DNA of 64,000 nt from Plectrocnemia conspersa. Its lineage: Eukaryota; Arthropoda; Insecta; Trichoptera; Polycentropodidae. The stretch lies in assembly GCA_009617715.1 (NCBI GenBank), contig VTFK01000034.1, positions 868,001 to 932,000 on the forward strand. Direction: 5' to 3'. The translations under genes were made by a program, and so were the position numbers. The notes under the pieces were generated by a model, which saw nothing but the letters and a program-made list of their open reading frames with translations, was not told the DNA's origin and made no database searches. How positions within the stretch are numbered: position 1 is the first letter of the stretch; each line of letters starts with the position of its first letter. Shown here one piece after another: positions 33,771 through 44,029 of the stretch.

Positions 33771-34140
33771 AAACGCTCTTATCAATGCCTTGTTTCTGGG
33801 GCATCCCCGAAAGCCTTTTTATGGGGCGTTTTCGTTGCCGAATCGATTTTTAAGGCTTTCGCAGCCGGTTCGAATTGTCTTTATTGCGCAGAAAACGCGT
33901 CTATGATAGCGTATGGTACGGTGTACGCAAGACTTGGCTGTAGTCCCGGAGAATTATGGCCCCCGAGCTGCGGGTCGTACGTCACAAGGGGGGCCCCAGA
34001 CGGGGGCCCCCAATTCAGGGGAAGTCAACCGGAATCTCCAACGCCTGATCTCTACTATTTCTGTTTGTTATCTCTGTAAACATCCGCGATGGAGAGAGAA
34101 AGAGGCGCATCTGCACCGCGAAAGCATCCGCCCAAGATAG
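33771..34140. promoter_or_regulatory. GC-rich island with a strong GC hairpin
   Basis: A sharply bounded GC-rich block. GGGGGCCCC (33989-33997) and GGGGCCCCC (34003-34011) form a perfect 9-bp stem with a 5-nt loop. A TTG-initiated frame (33768-34079, 103 codons) crosses it without recognisable domains. Candidate regulatory island or exon. Confidence 0.35.
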
Positions 34141-35059
34141 GATTATAGTAAAAATATTTTTAAATTACGTAAAAATACTCCCTAAAGCTTTTGAAGTGAC
34201 ATCAAATTTTCAACATGTGTTTACATATTTAATAAAAAAAACATATCCTAATAAGTATATTGATTCAAATCTTGAGTTTTGGTTTAAAATCAAATAGGTT
34301 CCTGAATTGAGAGATTTTTTAAAGTAAAGGGTTGCCATAGAAAGCAATATTGTTAATAGATAATGTTCTAAAAGACATGCATTTTTCTAGCCAAATTAAA
34401 GGGAGTCCCTGATTAGAATCCACGTCAACATTTGTCCATATTTTCACCTCATCTATGGCATTCAGATGTGAAATGTTTGTACAGACTTAACAGCGTTTTT
34501 AATTATATTTTTTAATAGTACATGGGTTTTTATAAAATTGAAAACAGTAGAAAGAAACTTCTCGAATTAATGCTTTACAGTTCAGTTACTAACAGTACCC
34601 TCTCTAAATCCAAAAGTGATATTTCTTATGGCTTGCACCACTTTACGTTTCAGTTTGAACTCGGATAAAATAGAATACGTTACTTTTTTGTCGACACCAT
34701 AATGCACAATAAAACAAGTTAATTGCTATAAAGAAAAAAAGGACCCAAAACCCATTGTGAGATAAATAATTTTATTTTTTTTACTATGAACCAATCTAAG
34801 TTTATATTTAATAATGAACGAAAAATGGTTTTATTTTCCTGAAGTTTTACGGTCGTGTCTAATATCATAGAACGTCTCGCTCTTTTCAGCAGCGTTACAG
34901 ATGCGACGAATGTCTTTCGCATTTCCGCAAACGACGTTTTGAAATTTCGCCCACAGTCTGCGGTCGCAAAAATGAGAAGAAAGTATCCCTCTTATGTATA
35001 TTTTTACATATATTATATATAATGCACACACATACATACATGGCAATAGAATTTATTCT
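34141..35059. other. AT-rich spacer
   Basis: No gene or repeat supported. Confidence 0.5.
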
Positions 35060-35560
35060 ATAATTACCGTCGAGCCCGTAAACCGAGTTACGCCTTTATC
35101 TACTACATCTTATATACAGTTCGGAAAAACTCCACCCACGCCTCCCCCCACCGATGCTGATTCCCAAGGCAGATATAATTCGGAATTGGATCCATTCATC
35201 CCCGAGTCTACCCCTAAAGGTTTTTGTTGCTTGCGAGAAGAAAAAACCGAAAAGGAGGAGACCCTGTCCATGGATTTCTTCGTGTCTCTCCGGTGAGGGA
35301 TTGCTTTTGCGCACCCTTATTATAACAGCCCCTCTAGCGTTTCGCTTATTTTTTATATGATGCATGCGACATAGCCATCTAATTTGTCGACGGTCTATAC
35401 ATACCAAACAAAAATGCATCTCAGAGGGTGGGTGTAAATAAGATATAATTTCACCCCTTGATCCTTAGAGATGGATGCGAAAAATTCGTGACGCATGGAG
35501 CAATTTAGATAAGGTGTTTTATTATTTATTTCAGGACTTATTCCCCTCGAGCGGAAACGA
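35060..35560. promoter_or_regulatory. mixed-composition island
   Basis: Block with C-rich motifs (CCTCCCCCCACCG near 35138), frames on both strands and a good acceptor (TTATTTATTTCAG ending at about 35534) that lacks a following donor. No recognisable protein. Confidence 0.25.
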
Positions 35561-36239
35561 AAAAATACCGATAAAAAATTAAAGCAACAATCGTCCAATT
35601 AAAAGTACTTATTCTTCTTATTAGTACAATCGTCTTGTCAATCTGAATCTCGTTTTCGATTGGCAACTGGTTTAGTGAACGCAAAAAAATATAAAGCATT
35701 TCGAAGCGAAGAAGATGGACGGCCCTGTTTCGAATCAAGCTTCCAATTATTATCAATCGGTTCTGCGTATAAAATTATATATTATTATTATTTATATGTT
35801 TACGTTTAATTAATTGTATAATAGTAAAATATTATAAAATTTCATATTAATCTGATCAAAAGGCAATTATGAGAATATATCTCGCGTTTATCTCACTCTT
35901 TAATCTGAACTGAATACAGATTGACCAAACAAACCGAGCCATTCAAGTGATTAATTAACATTCTATCGAAAGGCGACCATTTTAACTTACACATTTTTTC
36001 ATACATAGAAATAATTGTGTAATTGATCAGATTATGGCACGACAGGCATTGCATTTAGAACATGGAAGTGTAGAATAATTAATTGCCAATAAAAATGGTG
36101 ATTAAGTCTAGTTTTTTTTTAATTCATCTCACCGCGCATTCTAATATTTCCTTTTTTCATACTAGTACAACTTTCTTGATACGTACAAGTCCATTAGAAA
36201 TGTGTGTTCTTTTTCTATAAAACGCAATTTTTCCAAATG
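35561..36239. other. AT-rich spacer
   Basis: No supported feature. Confidence 0.45.
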
Positions 36240-36860
36240 TTACGCGACACGCGTTACGTGATTTAAATCAATCATAGAGGCGTCAGATTTAGAGAGTATA
36301 CGAAACGTAAAAGCAAAGGCGTTTATCTGAGACGATAATTTGATACTCAAAGAACAAAGCAGAGTTTAAATAAAGGTGTTGTTAATTAAAATTATCTCAT
36401 TTCGCTAATAAAGTTATAACACATTGGTGCGTGCGGCACGAACGACGATTAAACGCGTAATACGTCAACTTGCATTCTCAACACTCGCTAATGCAGACCT
36501 TGTGCATTATCTTTATAAGGTTTAAAATGCCACGAGAGGGCAAGTAGATACTCGGAGCCAGTTAAATAAGCAAAAAAGCCTTGTGCTCGGATGATAAAAT
36601 AATAATTAAAATATCGCTACAACCTGCGAGGCGAAGATCGCGCAGCGCCATAAAGAAAACACTATAGATCTCATTTATTTATGTATGCATACGTATACAG
36701 GGTCGTCCTTAATTCATAATAAATTATTAACGGAAGATATAAAGTTACGTAACAACGCCCAAGGTCGGCTACCATTGCCTAGATGAGACGTAATGGGCCG
36801 ATGGATCGTTAATAACACGCTTCAATGCGGTTATAAATCAATGAGAGAAAGCATCATAAT
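36240..36860. promoter_or_regulatory. mixed-composition island
   Basis: Less AT-rich block with CGCGTTACGTGATTTAAATC-like palindromic patches and CG dinucleotides. TACAGGGTCGTCC at 36696 resembles a mariner-like end without a partner. No open frame. Confidence 0.25.
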
Positions 36861-37050
36861 GAGTATGTCATAATTTTTTTTCTATACATATATTCATAAA
36901 TTTAGACACCACTGAATATTACCGAATAGTTTTTTTTCTATATTAACTGAAAAATATTTTGATTGATTTTATTATTGCCCTGAAAGTTATCGAGACACAA
37001 TACGCATTTCAATTTTGGATTTCTCGTTTTCATCTCGTTTTTATTTACAG

Positions 37051-37116
37051 TTCTCATGGGGCATTCCGCAAGATGTAATTAAAGCGTTCGCCTTACATTG
37101 CGAAGCTCGCAAATAA
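37051..37116 (+). CDS. candidate alternative terminal coding exon
   Basis: An excellent acceptor (TTCTCGTTTTCATCTCGTTT, then TTATTTACAG, ending at 37050) opens a 21-codon frame 0 that reads FSWGIPQDVIKAFALHCEAR, then Lys and TAA (37114-37116). AATAAA at 37112-37117 overlaps the stop, and GT-rich sequence follows from about 37138. Frames 1 and 2 stop within 10 codons. Together this looks like a short last exon with intronic polyadenylation. I recognise no family. The overlap of stop and poly(A) signal would leave a very short 3' UTR, which is unusual. Confidence 0.35.
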   Translation, partial: FSWGIPQDVIKAFALHCEARK

Positions 37117-37369
37117 ATTATTCCGCTATGGCAAGAACAAGTGTACGTAGCGAACGCACATACTTATACAAACAAACGCACACACACATAAATAAATACA
37201 CATCTGAAATTATAATGTTTCGCCGTGTTATACTGTTCCTTGTTATGCGGTTTTATCTTATGGATCGATTTTACTTTCTACTTTGGGGAAGCTGTGCGTA
37301 TATGCGGTGTATAGATGTATTTTGCAATCCGATGGATAAATTTATCGTGATAGTAAATAGCGTATAAAT

Positions 37370-38099
37370 CCTGTTTTGAGTTATATACGGCCTCTTAGCA
37401 AACGTTTGCGATGAAAACAAGCGCTTTAATTGATTCTAAATAAATACATAGTTGAAATTAATGATTTTATATAAAAATTGTAATTGTTGTGAACCGCTGT
37501 TTCAATTTCCGCCAAAAACTGATTAGATCTTAGCTAGGGCAGTGTAATTGTAAATACGAGATTCAGTTATAAATGTATAGGTAGATAAACTTTTGTCTAA
37601 AGCCCACACTTATTATTACAAAAAGTTTTATGGGTGTGATTTAATAAAAATATAATTATAGATGGTGGTCCTTAATTACGTAATTCTGGTTATGATTTTA
37701 TCATTAATTTATTTTTCTTATTATTATAAAAACACTTAGTTATTTTTCAATTAAAAAAAATTAGTTATTTTTCAATTACTAATTCTAATATATAATAATA
37801 AGATTTTCTACTATATTAGTCTTAGATGTAAACTTAATCTAGAGATAAAAACTAGTTATTATATAATCAATATATACTTGTCTTTCGATTTACATAAAAA
37901 ATCGCGTAAAAAACTAGGAATACGTTAAAAAACTTATTATGAATAAGAATTAAAATATAATTATATTATTTGCATGCCCACACATGCGACTTTTTTTTAT
38001 TAACATATTAAACTATCAGTAGTAAGCAAAGAAATTTAAAATAAACATAATATGTATTAGGTATAATAAAATACACTAAAATTATTATTTTCAGAGTAT
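37370..38099. other. AT-rich spacer with an 18-bp duplication
   Basis: TTAGTTATTTTTCAATTA is present at 37736-37753 and 37761-37778 (period 25). Otherwise plain A/T-rich DNA. Confidence 0.55.
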
Positions 38100-38700
38100 T
38101 CGCTAACATTTCATAAAGCAGTTTTTTAAATTGTCGTTTTCAATGTATCAAATCGCTATAAAACTTTTATAAAAAATACGACATTAAAATATTTCGGTTA
38201 AGTTTGGTAACCAGCTTTATACGTCCTTTAATATCAAAATGACTGTTATTCAAAAAATAGAAAAATCTGATTTTATAGAAAAAATAAAATAAAAATGTTT
38301 ACAGCTAAAGTCCGTTTTAGATAAATTTTATTGTGTGTATCAGCTTGCTCTGCCATCTGGTTTAAAAATGGTGGATTTAAAAAAAAATCGCAATGAAAAA
38401 ATTGTAGAGCGAAAAGTTAAAAAAAACATATCCACCATATTGTTTTAAAATAGTAAAAAAAAATATAATCAAGTTGAAAAAAATCCGCAAGAAATAGTTA
38501 AAAATGTCAAAAGAAATATTTTATTGAATTTGGTTAAAATAAATATTTAACTGTAAAAAAATAATAAAACTTTTTATATCCAATTGCAATAAAACTTTTA
38601 TAAAAAAATAGCGTAATTCGCCATCTTGTTTTAAAGTGACGATTTTTAAAGAATAAAAAACGTAACTTGGCTAAAAATATATTTGCTACTTGCTAATTGG
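38100..38700. repeat. degenerate array B, related to the GCCATTTTG family
   Basis: ATAAAACTTTTATAAAAAA with related flanks recurs at about 38157 and 38587, and GCCATCTTGTTT/GCCATCTGGTTT-type markers lie near 38353 and 38622. This is consistent with two long diverged units. Confidence 0.45.
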
Positions 38701-38859
38701 AAAATGTTTATATAATTGATATGATACAAAGCTACATTTGCCTGTTTTATTTTTTTACTGTGAAAATACAGTAAATACCTATTTGGAATAACGACATCCA
38801 GGCATATCTTAGTTTTTCATTGAAACGTTCACATCTTCATTTATTTATAGATCTTCCAC

Positions 38860-39400
38860 GCTCGTTCGATGCGAAAGCGTGCGCTTTAACAAGATCTAGG
38901 ATTAGCATAAACACAGCATCGCTAACTAAGCGTCAGAGAGCAGCCCCAGAGGATATCAGATAAGTGCAGATACGTAAGGCGAAAGCATAAAAAAGGGCTG
39001 AAAAACCTATGTATGTTGGAGCTAGGTGGAATTGAATTGAATAGCCGCTCGGTTGAAAAAAATCGCGCGCTCGGCCAACGTCCGTTTACGAACGAGTTTA
39101 CGGGTGTGAAAATAAAGATGCAAGCGCAAGATGGAGGGCCCCAATAATGAGGGCCCTCAGTCGGCTTGGCCGGTACTGAAAAAAGAGGTCGTAAGTTTTC
39201 TCTTCGAGATAAGAAGCCGTCCGGTTTGCGCGCGTCCGGCTGACGTACGTCATACGACAGTAGTTTATTTGGTCGGTTGTGCTTCGTTATTTGTGTTCGT
39301 CTCTCGCTTTTGTGACAGGTGTCACGATGCGAAAATTGTAGTTGCAACTGGACACCTAAGGGTGATCGAAAGATAATATTTTTCAGAGTAATAGGGTTGT
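38860..39400. promoter_or_regulatory. GC-richer island with hairpin and TGACAGGTGTCA
   Basis: GAGGGCCC (39134-39141) and GGGCCCTC (39151-39158) form an 8-bp stem with a 9-nt loop. Near 39314 the near-palindrome TGACAGGTGTCA combines Meis-type TGACAG and T-box-like AGGTGT half-sites, behind a pyrimidine tract that also resembles an acceptor. Candidate enhancer. Confidence 0.35.
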
Positions 39401-39500
39401 CAAAATCGTATCTACCAAAGTAGAAAGTTATGTAAACGCTATTCAAATATCGTTCGGCGCATTTAAAAGTATCCCTTTTTATAAATAATTTTAAGTACAT
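38922..39500 (-). other. longest open frame in the window (192 codons), coding status doubtful
   Basis: A complete ATG-to-TAG frame on the minus strand. The N-terminal third lies in A/T-rich DNA and the rest in the GC-richer island. Composition is Arg-, Ser-, Phe- and Pro-rich with no signal peptide, membrane segment or motif I recognise. Length alone makes it notable here. The mixed composition and the hairpin inside it argue for a chance frame over a regulatory island. A lineage-specific protein cannot be excluded. Confidence 0.15.
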
Positions 39501-39644
39501 AGTTCTTTCCTTATTTATAACATAAATGATCTACTATAACTACATACTTATTTTAGTTTATATAGAAAAATAATATTAAGAATAAGGTAGAATAATATAT
39601 GAAGCTATATGTATTTTTTGCCAATATCAAAAATCTTTAATCTA

Positions 39645-40560
39645 TTTTTTTTTTTTTTTTAAATAGCTGCTATTTTAAAACAAAATAGAAAATTGTTATT
39701 AGTTATAAATATTAATCAATGTTAAGCTATACATTAGATTAATTACTTAACTTATGTGCGAAAAATATTTTAATAAAAGTTTCAGTAATAAATAGTATAG
39801 GTGTGTTAAATAATTTATAACTGAGTTTTATCTCTAGATTGTAAGTAAATATATATTAACTAGAAAATATTGTTTTGACCCTTAAAAGTCTATTGATGGA
39901 ATTATCGAATCGATGCATAGATTCTACGCCAAATTTTAGTTTAGAATTAATTTCCAAATTCCATGTAAAATTAATTAGTACTATCTATTATTTTTATCTT
40001 ATAGAATACACTTATAATATTTGTGAAATATCCGTGAATAGCTTACAAAATAAAATACTATAAAGTTTGTCACTACAATACTTTAGTAGACAGAAATTAT
40101 ATTGAGTATCTATGCCGTGCCTTCGACTGCAAAGATAAAAGCATTTTGTCATTTTAGCAAAATCTTATATTTAATATAACGTGAAAATTGAAATTGCAAG
40201 CAAAATCAAATCACAGGAATAATTTTTCTAGCTAATATTATAATTTGTAAAACATTTAAAAAATCCATAATTATAATTTAAAACACAAATCCTAGTTTTA
40301 AAGTAATTTAATACTAATTATTACAATAATATATAATTATTAATGGAAATGCGATTAAAAATTTATATTTTAAAATTATCTTGAAAATATTAAAAAATCT
40401 TTCTGGCAAAGTAGATTTAAAAAAAAATTATAGTGTGCTATAAACATTTTTCTCTAAAACTTTTTGTAATAAAGATATTTTTTGATTTAATTTTTGAAAT
40501 AGCTGATATTTTAAAATAAGGCGGAGGATCAAAATGAATACCAAATTAAGTCAAAAAGTT
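39645..40560. repeat. AT-rich array C, weakly related to the GCCATTTTG family
   Basis: After a 16-T run (39645-39660), AAATAGCTGCTATTTTAAAA at 39661 has a related copy GAAATAGCTGATATTTTAAAA at about 40497. The sequence between is A/T-rich without coding frames. Assignment to the family is tentative. Confidence 0.35.
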
Positions 40561-41260
40561 TGAGTTTATTAAAATTTTATTGATCTATGATAGTTATCGA
40601 ATAAAAAAAAACATTATATTAAATATATAAAAAATGGTGTTTAAAGAATTTTATATCTTATATAGATATTTTCATATGTTTTATAAGAATCTGATTAAAA
40701 TTATAATATCATGTACGTAAAAATTGTTATCGATTTTATTATTTTTGTTTAGTTCTTGAATTTGAAATTTTATTTTTAAATCTAATTAAAAAAATTTGGG
40801 TCTACTTTATTTTTTCTATGATTTTGTAACACAGTTGATTTTAATTAATATTAAAATTAAAAAATAGATTTCAATATATATTATCACACAAATATTGAAG
40901 TGAATTGTTTCAATGTACAATATAAATACAATCGTATTTTATACTAATATAATACTTTCATACATGTTTCTATTGAAAGTAATGTATTCAATACGCCTAT
41001 TTTGTAAGCCTTACTATAAAATATGAAACATGCAACATATAAAACATAAATATACATAATAATAACAAAATAATATTATCTGTATTTAGTTTTTATAGAA
41101 TATTCTAAGTTAAATATATTGAACACGCTATTGGTATTATGTTTATATAGGAAATGCTTTTTTTTTTTGTATAATATATGATATAAAAATATTGAATACA
41201 ATGTAAATAAGTATTGTTCTAGCATAAACAATAATTACTGTGTTTTTAAAGGATATATAA
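40561..41260. other. AT-rich spacer
   Basis: No supported feature. Confidence 0.5.
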
Positions 41261-41429
41261 GGCCATTGACAAGTGGTGGGCGTTTTCGATTCGCACGCGA
41301 ACATACCCTCGTTAAGTATGCAAATGAAAGTTGTAATTAAAAAAGTGTAGCTCTTTTAAATATTATTTGTGAATAAATCGAAATGAAGCGAGCAATTTGA
41401 ATTATAAAGTCATAATTCAAAGTGGCAAT

Positions 41430-41490
41430 TAAGCTGCGCGCGCATGCTACGCCGCATGCGCACAACTTGCATCGACGCACATGCGCATTA
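41430..41490. promoter_or_regulatory. NRF-1/Ewg-like GCATGCGC motif cluster with hairpin
   Basis: GCGCATGC (41440-41447) and GCATGCGC (41454-41461) form an 8-bp inverted repeat with a 6-nt loop; ACATGCGCAT follows at about 41479. These resemble half or full NRF-1 sites (TGCGCATGCGCA; Erect wing in flies), common in housekeeping-type promoters. No core promoter motif is seen, so the role is inferred. Confidence 0.4.
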
Positions 41491-41691
41491 AGACGTGATG
41501 TATAGTCACGCCTCCATTTCTGCTATAATATGATTAATATAATAATAAATAATTTAAAATATTATTTTACAATAAACGTAACAAATTTAATATCCATGTA
41601 GTATATAAATATATTGCGTGTACCTGTGTTTTAATTCAAATACCAGCAGAGGTATTTTATCGTGGCCTATGCGTTTCGCTATTCACCTCAG

Positions 41692-41743
41692 ACATTGGTA
41701 GATTTAAAAGGCTCGGTGTCGGCTGTGCTGTCATTGTCCCACT
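41692..41743 (+). other. candidate 52-nt exon
   Basis: Acceptor GTTTCGCTATTCACCTCAG ends at 41691 and donor ACTGTAAGTGTC begins at 41744. The 52-nt segment is open in frame 0 (TLVDLKGSVSAVLSLSH) and frame 2 (IGRFKRLGVGCAVIVP). A possible 128-nt intron would then end at CACACAG (41871). Joining there reaches a stop within a few codons in both frames. GGCAAGTACTTGCC, a 14-bp perfect palindrome, follows the donor at 41759-41772. No family recognised. Confidence 0.3.
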
Positions 41744-41845
41744 GTAAGTGTCTTACCGGGCAAGTACTTGCCACTATCTGGCTGTACACACTCGTAAATT
41801 GTGTATGAAGCCAAAGATGCATTGCATACTTTCAACCCAGTATAT

Positions 41846-41929
41846 TTATGTTATCTCATATCTACACACAGGTATGTAAGACCGGCGACATAATACACCG
41901 CTCGAGTCGGTCGAAGCGTCACGGTGTAT
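41846..41929 (+). other. weak ratchet-like junction and hairpin
   Basis: TTATCTCATATCTACACACAG ends at 41871 and abuts GTATGTAAG. The tract is less T-rich than at the three main sites and no strong donor follows within 100 nt. ATACACCG (41893-41900) and CGGTGTAT (41922-41929) form an 8-bp stem around a 21-nt loop. It lies between the second and third main ratchets. Confidence 0.25.
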
Positions 41930-43059
41930 TTTATTTTTATTAAATAAATAAAATTGTAGTAATTTCATTGCGATCACGTCGCTATAGTGCGACTCGCTAT
42001 TAATCATTCATGTGGTTCAATGTCGAAAATATTTTGGAAAGACGATTATGCAATCGGTCTGTACGCGTACGTAGAATATTAATTCGATAAACGCTAATAA
42101 TAAAATTTGAAGGCGCTAGAGATGATATCATCGTATGTGGTTGTGAATTTATTAATGAAAAGTTACACTGGACCACCGTGGTATAACGATAAGTCGCAGG
42201 ATTTATGAGCTCTGTACTGGGAATTTTTTAATGATTTATTTAATGTGACATTCGACTGAAGTTAATTAATTGTTAATTATAAAAAAATGATTCATAACAT
42301 CATAACAGACTCAAGTGTTTATTTACGAATAAGGCGTAATTTGATATTTGATTGAACATTTAAAAAAATATATTTAGATAAACTTTTTATCGTTGTTAAT
42401 ATAGAGCGATGTACCTAATAGGCGAAATGTGAATAAATATACTGTAAACTAAGGATTATCTTGAATTTCCCATGGGGGAGGAAGTGCATAGATAAAAATC
42501 AATACTAAATTTGGTTTTAAAATATGAATAATATATTTACAATACATTTACAATAAAGTTAAAATTCTGCAACTATAAGACCTTTGCGTCGTTCATTTTC
42601 AATATGCTTTCATTCGGATGAGAAGGAGCATTATCTATTACCAATACTGATTTTCGTGGTAGCCCTTTACTTTTATTAAAATCTCACTTCAGGAAGTTAT
42701 TTGGTTTTAAAGCAATCTTCGAAGATCTTTCTATCCATCCATACTCCCTTATATAGTTATAATAATCAGCAGAAAGATTTTTATTTCAGTCACATTCTCA
42801 TTCAATAATTTATTTTAAACATGGATACACCAGAGTACACTGTTTTAATTCTACTATATATTTTAAAATAAAATATTGCTCCAGGAAAAGTGTATTCTAT
42901 GATAATAATCGGTGTTAGTTATTGAATACGTCTTGAGAAAAAATGAGTCTGTATTTAAAATGGTTTATGCTAGGAAATATTTAGCAATAATGAAGTTGAG
43001 ATTAAATCTTAAGAAAAAAATATGGGCCACGCAATGAATTTTTTTCTCAATTCTTCTGA
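41930..43059. other. AT-rich spacer
   Basis: No gene or repeat supported. The sequence is moderately AT-rich with scattered CGs to about 42200. Confidence 0.45.
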
Positions 43060-43660
43060 ATCGAAATATCATTTAGCCGATTACAGGTTACTTTGGAATA
43101 AGTTTTGCTCATGTGACGCGATTTCTGCAGAGCGAACACGCTCGCAGGTGTAGAGGAAGACACAGTGCCGCTGCAAAGAGAGCAAAAACTACAGCCGGCG
43201 ATACAAACGTCTCTATCGTCCGTCCAAAACAGCATCTCTCATGCCCATAGAGAGAGGAGGATGGAGGCAGTGGTGGCGGAGGGCTGCACAAAAATGCAAC
43301 CGGCTCGTTCTGAGCAAACAGCCTTGGCAAAGAGCGAGAACAAGATGGACAGAGGCCGAGGACCGAATCTTCTTGGCCTCGTCCTGGTCGCACGCACGGC
43401 CAATTGGCCTGGGCCGCAGACCGCTGCCCAAACTCTGACGCAAACCCGTTTCTCTCGCCACAAGAACAAGTCAGCATGATAAATGCATTTATGCAACACT
43501 TCTTATTTCTTATCCGAGAAATATTCGCTTTCGAACCTTTGTGTGTGTGTCTGGTCCAGGTATCCCTCTGCGTGGGATTCTTCAAAAGAGATTTATGCGC
43601 CGGGGCCTCGACACGGCCCATATCCGTTTCAAATGCCTAAATGCCCAATTCTAGATCCGA
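43060..43660. promoter_or_regulatory. GC-rich island with overlapping open frames
   Basis: One of the longest GC-rich blocks. Eight frames of 61-170 codons overlap on both strands, which signals composition rather than coding. On the minus strand a strong acceptor (GTTTTTGCTCTCTTTGCAG, exon side at 43170) stands out and leads into an open frame to about 43047. No protein is recognised. Candidate CpG island or unannotated exon. Confidence 0.3.
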
Positions 43661-44029
43661 ATCATTAAAAAGGCATCAATTATTTAATGGACAATGCTGT
43701 AGAAACGATGACGCGGCCGGGCCTCTAATTTATCGAGTGTAAGATTAAAATAAATGTATAATTCGATTTTTTAAAGAAAAAAACTCACAAAAAACACAAG
43801 AGCGAATATTATATTACAAAATTCAGTGGGCGCCAGATATAATAATCGCATTATGTGGGAGATTTATTATTTTAAATTTTGTAGACGAAAATAATGACGC
43901 TAATTTGTTGTTGATCAAATTTCAGTAGTAGTTAATTTATATTTATAAACGAATACATACGAATGATATAACTAGTAAATATTATCTATTATTAAAATAA
44001 AACTTGAATTTTTTAAAAATTTAAAAAAA
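43661..44029. other. AT-rich spacer
   Basis: No supported feature. Confidence 0.45.

Noticed and set aside
33768..34079. 103-codon ORF
   Set aside because: Starts at TTG, not ATG, and contains a long GC palindrome; no recognisable domain.
39290..39325. ratchet point at GTGACAG|GTGTCA
   Set aside because: The acceptor tract is good but GTGTCA is a poor donor, and the near-palindrome fits Meis/T-box sites better.
38922..39500. 192-codon minus-strand ORF as a confident gene
   Set aside because: It is complete but crosses an A/T-to-GC boundary, has no recognisable domain, and lies over a hairpin and regulatory-like motifs. Kept only as a doubtful open frame.
43109..43621. 170-codon minus-strand ORF
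   Set aside because: Most other frames over this GC-rich island are open too, so length reflects composition.
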